This document shows, one piece after another, positions 54,794 to 63,471 of a stretch of 64,000 nt of DNA. The stretch covers positions 56,217 through 120,216 of the forward strand of contig NZ_CP022194.1 in assembly GCF_003111685.1 (NCBI RefSeq), written 5' to 3'. Position 1 is the first letter of the stretch. Each line of letters begins with the position of its first letter. Under the pieces are notes generated by a model that was not told where the DNA came from, made no database searches, and saw only the letters and a program-made list of their open reading frames with translations. The position numbers were made by a program, and so were the translations under genes. The stretch is from Alloyangia pacifica. GTDB lineage: Bacteria; Pseudomonadota; Alphaproteobacteria; Rhodobacterales; Rhodobacteraceae.

Positions 54794-55312
54794 ATGAGAA
54801 CGAGTCCTCTCGAAGTGCGTTGCCGGCACTGTGGCGGTTGTGCGCTGTTTCACGAACCCTTCAGATTCTCCAACGCTCGGAGGTTTGAGAGCGCTCCCGA
54901 AGGCGCCCATCTTTGGGGCAAGGTCATCGTGGAAGAGCTCTACCCGGAGTATTTCCCATGGGAGCCGCCCCCGATTGACCAGAAGGCGGTGAGCAAATTT
55001 CGCCAGGGCGCTTTGCCCGGCTACGAGTTCAACCGGCTCGGTATGGTCGAATGCCCCCGGTGCGGCGATATCTCACCATCGGAAATATCATGGCCAGAGG
55101 ATGCCTATTGGCAATGGCAGGTCATGGATGAAACGATTATCGCGAGAAACGCGAAGCATGCCAAATTGATTGCTGAATTTCTTTCCGAGTCTAGTCGTCC
55201 TGTTACCGTAAAGCCGTCGCTGAGAAATATTCCCTCAAAGATTCTTGTCGGAAACAGATCCGACGAACTTATTAATCAGATTTTCAGTGATCTGAAAAAA
55301 GCCTTTGCTTAG
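54794..55312 (+). CDS. Hypothetical protein with two CxxC pairs
   Basis: 172 residues. VRCRHCGGCALF near the N terminus and VECPRCGDIS near residue 86 give two CxxC pairs, about 75 residues apart, that could share a zinc ion. Between them is a Trp/Pro/Glu-rich part (ELYPEYFPWEPPPIDQKAV). The C-terminal ~70 residues are helical (NAKHAKLIAEFLSESS). Low GC compared with the plasmid backbone. Family not recognised. Confidence 0.6.
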   Translation: MRTSPLEVRCRHCGGCALFHEPFRFSNARRFESAPEGAHLWGKVIVEELYPEYFPWEPPPIDQKAVSKFRQGALPGYEFNRLGMVECPRCGDISPSEISWPEDAYWQWQVMDETIIARNAKHAKLIAEFLSESSRPVTVKPSLRNIPSKILVGNRSDELINQIFSDLKKAFA

Positions 55313-55331
55313 GTCATCAGGAGTGAATGAG

Positions 55332-55532
55332 ATGTCCTCGGAGGGAGCCGGCACGGGATATACACGGGACACGGCAGAGAGAAATGCCGCCGCGCTGGCC
55401 CGAAGCCGGAACCAGTACGCTGCGGCGATGGAAGCCGCCTGCATCCTCGATGTGATCGCGGGAATTGCCCCGGAAACCAGCCGTGAGGAGGCGTCGTTCT
55501 GGCGCTCGCGGCAGCGCCGCGCCGCCGACTGA
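55332..55532 (+). CDS. Small hypothetical protein
   Basis: 66 residues from the ATG at 55332, preceded by AGGAG nine bases upstream. Mostly helical (RNAAALARSRNQYAAAMEAA). Starts 19 bases after the CxxC protein and may be co-transcribed. No family recognised. Confidence 0.4.
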   Translation: MSSEGAGTGYTRDTAERNAAALARSRNQYAAAMEAACILDVIAGIAPETSREEASFWRSRQRRAAD

Positions 55533-55604
55533 GCGAGGCGGCCCTGCGCTGGGAAGACTTCGGTCCCCGCCTGCGATCCGTCGCGGGCCGCCTGCCGTCT
55601 CGCC

Positions 55605-56028
55605 GTGATCCCGCACCCGTGGTTCGTCACCGAGGATTCCGCGCACAGCCACGCCGGCGGCCTCGCGGCGCTGGCCGAATTCTCGGCCCGCATGCAGCCG
55701 GTCATCTACGCGCGCTCCTGGCACCTCGCCCACCAAGGGCTACGACTAGGCCCGGGAAGACGCGCTGCTCGCCGAGGCGAACTGGCAGGACGACGGCTAC
55801 CGGCTCTTCGATATCTCGACGCTGGCGCAATCCTCGGCGAGGGCGTCTTCCAAGATCCATGGCGGCGTCGCCACGAATGTACCGATGAAGCAGCATCCCA
55901 TCGGTCTCTACCGGCAGGAATATGCGGATATCATCGGCGCGGAATTCGCTGTGCTGCTGGTGGCGGTGAGCGCCCAGACCCACCTCGGCTGCCTGTCCGA
56001 GCCGGCCCGGAGATTCCCGCAGGGCTGA
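55605..56028 (+). pseudogene. Decayed gene remnant, possibly glycosyltransferase-like
   Basis: Coding-type high-GC sequence is spread over two frames. One frame from about 55605 reads AEFSARMQPVIYARSWHLAH. After a shift near 55735 and an in-frame TAG at 55747, another frame reads AREDALLAEANWQDDGYRLF then DISTLAQSS, ending at TGA 56028. The second part is reminiscent of segments in some alphaproteobacterial sugar-transferase proteins, but this is uncertain. The shift and stop mean no intact product. Confidence 0.45.
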
Positions 56029-56232
56029 CCGGCGCGGGGGCTGTGCAGGCAGGTGGTCAGTCGGCGCGGGGTGGGCGCCAGCACATAGACTGACCCATCT
56101 TGCGCGGCGGGCGGCTGAGCCGGTTAAGGGCGTCCCCCCGGAACCGGGTCGGTTAAGGGCGGTCGGGACAAGTCCGCATTCTCACCGCGGCAGATGTATC
56201 GCCCGGGACTTCGGAGGTCAGGATGACGAGTA

Positions 56233-57606
56233 TCAGGGAGTCCTGATGATACCATTGGTCCGCTCAATTTCTCGCGAAATCCTGTTCAGATCAATCAGCT
56301 GTCCTGTCGGCAATCGAAATACTCCATCGTCGGACAAGGCTTCACGAAGGTGATCGACAACTAGAAGCGTCCGCTTCCTCTGGTGGGCGTCTGCGCGGAC
56401 AGCGTAGTGCTTTCGCGACGTTGCGATATTTTTATGGCCCAACAGGTCCAGGACATCTTCGGGAGCGGCTCCGATCTCGGCAAGATAGTCCGTCATCGCA
56501 TTGCGAGCAGCGTGAGGACCGTGACCGCTGCGCTCTTTTGTCAGCTCGAAAATGCGACCACCGCTGTAAGGATCTACGAGGTTGATTTTGGCAAAGAGGG
56601 GACTCCCTAGACTGACACGGTGCTTATAGAGCCTGGCCAAGTCGCATCCTCGTGCCCCTGGTTCGGCGCCGAGAAGGATCAAATCGTCCAGGAAAGGTGT
56701 CAGCTGGTCTGGGAGATGCTCGAAGGTCCTGTCGACATTGCTCTTTCTGGAAAAATACTCGGAAGACCAACCACGCGCGTCACGGGTCACGTCCTTGCCG
56801 ACTACCGCGCCCAGAATGTCCGAAACTCTCTCAGGGATGAAAGAGAGAAGCGCCAGAGCCGCCGCCGTGATGAACAGCTTTTGCACTGTTTGCCGGTTGC
56901 CAGAGGTCGAAAAAGCTTCCTTCGATGCGACGTGCGCAAGACGGGCGTAATCCAGGGGAGAGAGAGGCGCTGCACGAAACGCCGCGTGCCGCTTAGAAGG
57001 TTCGTGCTTGCCCGCCAGGTTGGCACCCTGCAGCTCTCTCTCGATGAGGATCTGGATAGATGCCTCGAGCGCAAAGAGCTCTCCAAGGCTTCGCACATCC
57101 TTAAGTTTCCGCTCCAGGGTCTTGGCCGAGATGTCCCGAGTTTCAAGTTCCGACAGATAGGCCGAGAGTGCATCACGAGTCAGCTCTTCAGGCATACCCG
57201 ATCGTCTGGCAGCACCGAGGATTTCGCGCAGTGCATATGTGAGATCCCGTCGAAGCCGATCGCCGTGGCGACTGTTCCCGATACAGTTCAGAAGTCTCTC
57301 CGGAACCTCTTCCAGAGGAAGTGAGTAGACAGGTTTTCTCCCTTTTCCAGGCCCGGCTCCTCCAGAGCGGGTCGAAGATGACTGCGCCAGCTGGTGGTAG
57401 ACCGCATGGATGATTGGCAGGTCAGGATCTCCGGGGGAAACCTTGGCCAAGCCCGCCGCCACGCGCCTGAGGATCTCGGGCGTACCATCAGCGAAGATCA
57501 GGAGAAGCTCGGGTGTCATCTGCCCAACCTTGGAACGTTCCGTCAGGAACTCATCTGTGACCTGGCGGGTATAGCGCTGCGAATTGCTCTCCGGCCTCTG
57601 TCCCAT
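56233..57606 (-). CDS. Tyrosine recombinase 2
   Basis: 457 residues from the ATG at 57606, two bases after the upstream stop; the longer open frame overlaps the upstream recombinase gene. The C-terminal catalytic domain shows a likely first Arg in SFIPERVSDILGAVV, the HxxR box as GPHAARNAMTDYL, LLGHKN, and the nucleophile in SRKHYAVRA. The N-terminal ~250 residues are helical, as in arm/core-binding domains. Paired with the recombinase at 57609 and an HTH gene, it forms a recombination module. Confidence 0.85.
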   Translation of the reverse strand: MGQRPESNSQRYTRQVTDEFLTERSKVGQMTPELLLIFADGTPEILRRVAAGLAKVSPGDPDLPIIHAVYHQLAQSSSTRSGGAGPGKGRKPVYSLPLEEVPERLLNCIGNSRHGDRLRRDLTYALREILGAARRSGMPEELTRDALSAYLSELETRDISAKTLERKLKDVRSLGELFALEASIQILIERELQGANLAGKHEPSKRHAAFRAAPLSPLDYARLAHVASKEAFSTSGNRQTVQKLFITAAALALLSFIPERVSDILGAVVGKDVTRDARGWSSEYFSRKSNVDRTFEHLPDQLTPFLDDLILLGAEPGARGCDLARLYKHRVSLGSPLFAKINLVDPYSGGRIFELTKERSGHGPHAARNAMTDYLAEIGAAPEDVLDLLGHKNIATSRKHYAVRADAHQRKRTLLVVDHLREALSDDGVFRLPTGQLIDLNRISREIERTNGIIRTP

Positions 57607-57608
57607 GA

Positions 57609-59477
57609 TCAAGTCCTTCTCCGTCGTCCAGGGTGCTGGGTGTCGGCAAGCTCGGTCCGATAGCTTTCCAGCTTGCGCAGCGTCTCTCCCCGCCGGCGCA
57701 TCAGATCTTGGAATGCATACTGACGCTGCGTGACGGCCACCGTGTTGCCGAGCATCCGTGCGGCGTCCTCCAAGGGGCATCCGCAGCAGTTAATAAGGAC
57801 CGAGGCCAAGGCATGACGGAACATGTGCGTCGTCATCCGCAACCCGATCTCTTCGGTCCAATCTGACAGCACACGGTTGTAGCGAGCACGGCCGATCCCG
57901 CAGAACAGCCGATCTTCGCGCCTGTTCTTTACTGGCAGCAGGTTGGGGTCCCGCAGAAGCTCCCGGCGCGGCCCCGCAATGAACCAGTCCAGGATCTGTC
58001 GAGGGCGGCTAAGTCGGGTGTCCTCGAGCACGGCGTCGAAGACCTTCGGAACCTTCATACGCTCCGGGGCGATGTGGAGTTCGATCAACTGTTTCTTCTG
58101 GGGCAGAGACAGATCGGCGCCATTTCCTGTCACCAGCAAGGACGTCACGGTCCGGGCGCGAAGAGGAATGTTCACAACGATGGCGAGAATGGCGGCCAGG
58201 ATGCAGAGGTTCATCGTCTGCATCCGTTCATGGTAAGATTGATCCCCATAGGTTTTCCAACGCGCATGTGCCTCGGACCAGCAGATCATGTGCATGTTCA
58301 GAAGCACCCGTTGCCGTTCCCGATCAAGAATGATTCCGCGGCAGAATGCCCGGTGAGCATCCGTCATCTCCTTCCTGAAATGCCCCTTGAGAATTTTCTG
58401 AAGCCCGGTCGGCGTCAGTGTTTCGGCAACGGCAGAGGTCGGGTCCTGCAGCATGGTTTGCTGTGCGAGGAACGCTGGGTGGAGAGCCCCGAACATGGTG
58501 ATGAGGCTTGAGGTACGGTTGTAGATGGTCTCCGGCACGATCGGCTTCCAGGGAAACGTCTGGACTTCATCTTCATCGCTCTGCGTATCAGCCAACGCCT
58601 CGAAGGCGACCACGCCAAGCCAGTCGAGCCGCGCCAGATCCTTCAAGCCGATGTCCTCATCCGGATTTGCCTTGCCCAAATGGCACAGGCTGTCGAAGAG
58701 CCAGCCAACCGATTGCCGATAGATATTCGTGCTTTCTGACCTCTTGATCCCGGCCTGAACGGTGATGGTCCGGTTGAACCCCTCTACCGTCGTTCCTGCC
58801 ACGCGCCGATCGATATAGGCTTCCAGGTCTTGTGAGACTCGGCGAGGAAGCGGCAAGCTTCGACGTTTTCCGGACGTGATCTCGAGCCGCCCGAAGCGCG
58901 CTTCAGGGCGCAGGTCTGGCGGGACATCCGACCACAGCTCGTCGAAGATGCGGGCCCCGGTCTTCAAACTGTCGCGACGCTTCCGGCTGACCGTTTCGAG
59001 CACATTCGCCAGCCAGCTCCTGGTCAACTCGGCAGGATCCAAGCCGGCGGAAACGGCTTCCGCGCGAAGGGAGCTGGTCAGAGGGATGAGCCCTTGTTCG
59101 CTCCATCCGCGGGAAGCTCCAAGAGACATCACGATTTCCCGCAGACGCGTCCAGTTATCCGTCGTGCGAACAACGGGTACGCCCTCGAGACGGCGTGCCA
59201 CAGTACGCAGACGGCTCTTCAGCCGCGCGCGTGAATCCCCGTCCTTTTTCGAAACCGGTGGCTGGCGGTCCAGGATCTCAAAAAGCTGATCAACGAATCC
59301 CAATGTCATCGGAATGCTGGAGAGATCGTGGGTCATGAGCCCGGGGACTTCGAGCTTTGCCAACTTCTTCACGGCCGCGCGGTACACCGCGATACCGGTT
59401 CCAAAGGCCAAGGGAGGGGTGTCTGCTTCAATGAGCTCCAGCGCATCTTGGGCCGTGTACTTCGATTGATCGAGCAT
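57609..59477 (-). CDS. Tyrosine recombinase 1
   Basis: 622 residues, long for the family because of a ~400-residue N-terminal part. The catalytic domain has NIPLRARTVTSLLV (first Arg), THMFRHALASVLINCCG (HxxR), a GN-type position near ARMLGNTVAV, and the nucleophile in TQRQYAFQDL. Purifying-looking, intact coding sequence suggests activity. It precedes the second recombinase by two bases. GC content is below that of the polysaccharide region. Confidence 0.85.
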   Translation of the reverse strand: MLDQSKYTAQDALELIEADTPPLAFGTGIAVYRAAVKKLAKLEVPGLMTHDLSSIPMTLGFVDQLFEILDRQPPVSKKDGDSRARLKSRLRTVARRLEGVPVVRTTDNWTRLREIVMSLGASRGWSEQGLIPLTSSLRAEAVSAGLDPAELTRSWLANVLETVSRKRRDSLKTGARIFDELWSDVPPDLRPEARFGRLEITSGKRRSLPLPRRVSQDLEAYIDRRVAGTTVEGFNRTITVQAGIKRSESTNIYRQSVGWLFDSLCHLGKANPDEDIGLKDLARLDWLGVVAFEALADTQSDEDEVQTFPWKPIVPETIYNRTSSLITMFGALHPAFLAQQTMLQDPTSAVAETLTPTGLQKILKGHFRKEMTDAHRAFCRGIILDRERQRVLLNMHMICWSEAHARWKTYGDQSYHERMQTMNLCILAAILAIVVNIPLRARTVTSLLVTGNGADLSLPQKKQLIELHIAPERMKVPKVFDAVLEDTRLSRPRQILDWFIAGPRRELLRDPNLLPVKNRREDRLFCGIGRARYNRVLSDWTEEIGLRMTTHMFRHALASVLINCCGCPLEDAARMLGNTVAVTQRQYAFQDLMRRRGETLRKLESYRTELADTQHPGRRRRT

Positions 59478-59687
59478 GTGTTATTCTCTTCTTCTTCAGT
59501 GCTCAGATAGGAACGCAAATAACGCTTCTTGCACGCATATCTTGGTTTTGACGGAGAAATAACGTGAACAGCAGCAATGGGTTGAGAGACGACCAAAAGA
59601 TACTGTTTGCGTTATTTCACGAAGGCAGGGACGCGGAACGCATATGCCGATCACGGAGGTTTGGAGTGACATTTCCTTGCTGAGCCA
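59478..59687. repeat. Gap with three AAATAACG repeats upstream of the recombinases
   Basis: AAATAACG occurs at 59517-59524 and 59557-59564, and its inverse CGTTATTT at 59610-59617, between the HTH gene and recombinase 1. They could be recombinase- or HTH-binding sites; the region holds no gene. Confidence 0.4.
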
Positions 59688-60302
59688 TCACACGATCCTG
59701 CCCCTGAGAGATGCCTTGCGCAGAGGCTCCAGAGCGCCAGGGCGAAACCGGTAGACCCCCCGACGGCCGAAGGTGAGATAAGCCTCTGGCCCGATTTGCC
59801 CTGACGCCACAAATTTGCGAATGGTGGAGGCATCTTGGTAACCGAGCAGTGCGGCGGCGGCGGCAGTATCCAAGAGATGTTCGAAGAGGTCAGGGCGCTC
59901 CTCGGCGGTGACCGTTTTCGCAAACTCAGGCTCGAGGCCCTCTGCGCGGAAAATGGACGCCCAGCTGTAGATCAGGCAGGCACGGCGGCCCTCATACGGC
60001 AAGCCGAATTCGTGAAGCCGTTCCTTCGCAAGAACTGGAGAGATGCACCACCGGTCGTCTTCCAGCTCTCGCAGCGTGAGCCCTGGTGCGGAATGCTGCT
60101 CGGAAGACGTGGCCGCCGGGTGCGGCTGCTCAGAATGCTCTGCCAGTGGCAGTCCTACCGCCTCTGACAGTGCGAGGCTGATGGCTGCCCTGTTGCGCCG
60201 CTTCACGGCTTTGGGACGGGACGAGGAGGTCGCATTTTCGCATTTCCGGCGAGCGGTCTGCGGAGCCGGAGCGCCCAGGTCGGGAGGCGTGAAAAAGTCC
60301 AT
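59688..60302 (-). CDS. HTH-type DNA-binding protein of the recombinase operon
   Basis: 204 residues. The N-terminal ~70 are basic and low-complexity. A middle part (LEDDRWCISPVLAKERLHEF) precedes a C-terminal helix-turn-helix resembling excisionase/MerR-like domains: TAAAAALLGYQDASTIRKFV, with a basic wing in LTFGRRGVYRFRP. It lies upstream of the two tyrosine recombinases on the same strand and could direct them or regulate their expression. The start is uncertain because no clear ribosome site is seen. Confidence 0.6.
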   Translation of the reverse strand: MDFFTPPDLGAPAPQTARRKCENATSSSRPKAVKRRNRAAISLALSEAVGLPLAEHSEQPHPAATSSEQHSAPGLTLRELEDDRWCISPVLAKERLHEFGLPYEGRRACLIYSWASIFRAEGLEPEFAKTVTAEERPDLFEHLLDTAAAAALLGYQDASTIRKFVASGQIGPEAYLTFGRRGVYRFRPGALEPLRKASLRGRIV

Positions 60303-60700
60303 GACAAGCTGTTCGTGTAGAAGTTGACGAACACGATTTGCGACAGATGGGAGTGATGAAGCGTTCCCACCGGTTGGGGGATACTGTGATCATCTACCGT
60401 GCATATCGTGGGGCCACTCAGAACTGCGACCCAGAGCCCGGACCCTTGGTCACTTCGGGGCGTGACCGATCCGCTTCTCAGCATGACGTGTAGATGACCT
60501 TTAAGGCGTCCCGCTCTTTCATCACGTCGGGGGCCCGAGATGCAGCTAAGCACCGTGTCTTCAACAGGTTAGCTTTTCGCAGTTCTGCTGTCTAGAGAAA
60601 CGCGCTGATGAGGGCAATTTCCGTGCGAGCCTCCTCACCAAGTGCGCGCCTGCGCCAGCATGGATCGCAGGTGTTCCACGTTTTCATTATATTTCAACGG

Positions 60701-60926
60701 TGTAACGCTGTTACAGGGGTGATACGCATCATGATGCACGCGTAAGTCACTGATATAACTTATCTTATTAGGTATAAGTAACAGTGTAACGATTAATAAT
60801 ATAAGTATATGTATGAGAGAGTGTTAGGTACATGTTTTACGCGTATAGTTATACGTTTTGAGCGTTACGCCCGTTACGGCGTTACGTTTAACTAAGTACC
60901 TGTTATTAATTGGTAATTTTGTTACG
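60701..60926. repeat. AT-rich cluster of GTTAC-type repeats and palindromes
   Basis: TGTAAC-GCT-GTTACA (60701-60715), GCATCATGATGC (60726-60737) and CGTATA-GT-TATACG (60842-60855) are palindromes. GTTACG repeats at 60864, 60873, 60881 and 60921. Single GTAAC copies lie between them. The pattern suggests protein-binding arrays such as recombinase sites or a replication/transfer origin. Confidence 0.5.
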
Positions 60927-61387
60927 CCGCTTCCGGCGGTCCAGGCGATAGGTGTTACCGTTGCCTTGCAAGATCGCGGAAGCGCTAAGCCTTGACAGGT
61001 TCAGGCGCTTACTGGGCCCCTGCGAATAGTTCATGGAGAGACCGCCCCAGTGGTCATCCCGGCCACTGCTGGCACGTGGCGAAGAACTGCGCACACTATA
61101 GAGTGGAGGCGCGAGACATGCCTCAGGGCATCGCCCAACTGACCTGAGTGTAGTGTAGCTCCGGCGATCACCAGATGCAGTGCGTGATGGAACCTTCGGA
61201 CTAACTGCGCGTAGTATCATCGTACGGTCCTGGTGAGAAGCAGTGAAGTTATTGACTGGATAAGGAACTGCGGGTATCAACATGACCATAGGGTTTCGCG
61301 ATCGACTGTGAGATTCCCCCCGCTGCCGTGAGGCAGTCCAACCGCAAGGGTAGATAGGCGCAAGCCGAAGAGGTTGTCGAGATAGCC

Positions 61388-61409
61388 AAGGGGTCCATCA
61401 GGGCCCCTT
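61388..61409 (-). terminator. Hairpin after the conserved hypothetical gene
   Basis: A 9-bp stem (61388-61396 with 61401-61409, one G-T pair) has a 4-base loop, about 9 bases past the stop of the minus-strand gene at 61418. There is no clear T tract, so terminator function is uncertain. Confidence 0.4.
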
Positions 61410-61417
61410 AGGTGTTT

Positions 61418-62068
61418 CTAGGGTCTGCGATACTTGACTGTCTTGTTCTCACGAGCCTTCCCGATGATCGCGGGCAAGCTGGTCTTGGAACCTTCCTCTT
61501 GTTGCTCCTTGGGGTAAGCACTTTCGACGAACAGCCGGAACTTGTGGCGAATTCCATCGAACCTGCCGGCACCCGTCTTGAGAGTGAAGTAGGCGGTATA
61601 GAAGTGCCCGTTCAGGTCGCGCAGCGTGGCGTTGTAGCAGCCATAGTTTCGATCTGTGGGAGTCACGTAGATTCTGTTCAGCATCAGCTGCCCCATGAGT
61701 TGAGGGAGCTGAAATGATGTCTGATGTCTTATCGGATCGTAGCAACGGGCACGTTGATGGTCCCAGACGGTCAGACCTCGCCACTCTTCCTGCGCCTCGT
61801 TCGCCTCGCAGGTCCAGCAATGTGAGGAATAGCTGATGAGAACCTTGACCACCGCCCCACCACCCAGGTTGTAGGTCTCGACGTGCGGCTTAAGGTGTGT
61901 AACCTCGACATGTTCATCCGCGAGTTGATGACCCGTAAAAGGGACGCCGGATGTATGATGGAATGCTCCGTTATCATGGAGCTTGAAACGAAACTCTGGC
62001 ACAGTTGCATCCAGTTGGCGCGGTATTGGGGGCTGGTCGTCGCGGGCGCAGCGTCCAGGAGCCGGCAT
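61418..62068 (-). CDS. Conserved-looking hypothetical protein
   Basis: 216 residues at most; the true start may be a few residues downstream, near VPEFRFKLHDNGAFHH. The sequence has strong protein character: TGHQLADEHVEVTHLKPHVE, KVLISYSSHCWTCEANEAQE, RIYVTPTDRNYGCYNATLRD, FDGIRHKFRLFVESAYP and a C-terminal KENKTVKYRR-like tail. It reminds me of a widespread alphaproteobacterial family of unknown function on plasmids and islands. The His/Cys-rich HCWTC could bind metal. No role can be assigned. Confidence 0.65.
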   Translation of the reverse strand: MPAPGRCARDDQPPIPRQLDATVPEFRFKLHDNGAFHHTSGVPFTGHQLADEHVEVTHLKPHVETYNLGGGAVVKVLISYSSHCWTCEANEAQEEWRGLTVWDHQRARCYDPIRHQTSFQLPQLMGQLMLNRIYVTPTDRNYGCYNATLRDLNGHFYTAYFTLKTGAGRFDGIRHKFRLFVESAYPKEQQEEGSKTSLPAIIGKARENKTVKYRRP

Positions 62069-62182
62069 GAATTCAACCGATCTCTCAGCATCTCTGATAA
62101 CGATCCGATGGGGTAAGGACCACCGAGACCGGCAGAAATTCTCGACGGGAGGTCGCGATGCCAGGAAAGGGTTCTTTTGAGC

Positions 62183-63471
62183 TCAAGCCTTGTGACCCGG
62201 ATCCCCAAGGGGATCCCACAAATCGTCTACCTCGGGAAACAACTCGGGCCCACCCAAGGACACTGCGGCTTCGATCCCGGTTTTCCGGTCGATCTCGGAC
62301 AGCCTTGCCTCGACCCATCGCAGCATCCGCCCGAGGTCCGTTCCGGATAACGGGGTGAAGGCATCGGGGGGCAGGCTTGCCAGCCATTCGCGGATGTCGC
62401 GGGCCTCGCGTCGCAGCTCGATGATCTGCTGCAGGTGGGCGAGGCGCTTTTCCTCGCGGTCCTGTCGGGCTCTCGCGAGCTGGCGGCGATGCTGGAGTAT
62501 CTTCCATTGTTGCGCCTGCTCTTCCTGCCTTTCACGGCGCTCGCGCAGGGCCTCGAGAATGAGGGTGACACCATCGGTGATGACGGGAAGCATGCTCTCG
62601 ACGCGCTGCGTCTTGCCGTCGGCCCAGGTCTTTCGCAGGCCTCGGCCCAGAAGATGTCGACCGCGAAGACGAGTTGCCCGTCCACTCGGACACGTATTCC
62701 GGCCAGGGTGGCGTGCCGCTGTAGAAGCCAGGGTGGCGTGCCGCTGTAGAAGCCAGGGGCGTAGCCACGACGCTGCCAGGTTCGCGCTTCCTTCTCTTTG
62801 CGCTTTTCTTCGCGCTCGGCTTCTTCGGCGGTCGGGATGTATTTCACCCGCTTTTGCCGCTCGACGAGTGTGACGCCGACCGAGTCCTCTCCACTGCGAA
62901 CGCTCATCTTGCCCTCCTCGGCCGTCACCGAGAGCCCGCGCGCTTCAAGGCCGAGCACTAGGCCATCAAGAATGGCAATGGCCCTCTCCGCCTGCGGCGG
63001 ACTGACGACCACGCCACAGAGGCCGGGCCCGATTGCGCGCAGACCACCTTCCTTGTCCGGTTTCCTGCCGCGCAGGAACTTCGCGGTCTTCGCCACAATG
63101 GCGTGCGGCGTAGTGACTGCCGGAAGAGTAGAGGCTGCAGAATTCTCGCTCTTCGGGACCCACTTTTCGCGCTCTGCCCGTTGCTCATGTGCGAGCTTCC
63201 TGACGCTGTCCGGAAGCGCTGAGGTGGCCCCGCGGATGCTGACGCGATCCAGGCGGGGGTCCCTCAGTTCGAGAAAGGGCGGAACCGGCGGTTTCTCCCC
63301 GGCCGCCAGTTTTGCCCAGTACCCCCGCGGCGGGACCGGGACGCGGTGGCGGCTGCAGGTTTTCGCCAGGCCCCGGTCGGATATACCGAAGTCCTGCGCC
63401 AGGGTCGTCATGGGTTTGCTCCAGACGAGGTCATAGAGTTGGCGACGGGTCAGAACACGAGGCTGGGGCAC
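62183..63471 (-). pseudogene. Frameshifted HTH-containing protein gene
   Basis: The N-terminal part (from 63471, frame A) begins RVLTRRQLYDLVWSKPMTTL, with a helix-turn-helix (DFGISDRGLAKTCSRHRVPV) and PPRGYWAKLAAGEKPPVPPF. It continues to VFAVDIFWAEA near 62645. There the frame changes, and the C-terminal part (frame B, to 62183) reads KTWADGKTQRVESMLPVITD and then a Glu/Arg-rich coiled coil (LRERRERQEEQAQQWKILQH). One missing base near 62640 would restore the fusion. A 25-bp exact tandem duplication lies at 62702-62751 inside the gene. Probable DNA-binding accessory protein, now broken unless the sequence has an error. Confidence 0.65.
62702..62751. repeat. Exact 25-bp tandem duplication inside the HTH gene
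   Basis: Bases 62702-62726 and 62727-62751 are identical, and a further 7 bases (62752-62758) repeat the unit's start. Twenty-five is not a multiple of three, so it alters the frame. Confidence 0.85.

Larger units (their letters stand above)
60303..61417. other. 1.1-kb region without a supported gene, including the AT-rich repeat segment
   Basis: No frame here has both a ribosome site and protein character; a 127-codon minus frame at 60906-61289 is low-complexity and unconvincing. The part 60680-60930 is very AT-rich and dense in small inverted and direct repeats (listed separately). It is upstream of the recombinase operon and so is a candidate for promoter, attachment site or origin. Confidence 0.45.

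Noticed and set aside
54273..60855. Shared CGCGTATAGT at about 54273 and 60841 as possible direct repeats flanking the recombinase segment
   Set aside because: A single 10-base match between two AT-rich kilobase regions is expected by chance.
60701..60926. CRISPR array
   Set aside because: Repeats are only 5-15 bases with irregular spacing, and no cas gene is present.
60906..61289. 127-codon minus frame
   Set aside because: Low-complexity Ser/Arg-rich sequence with no ribosome site or fold pattern.
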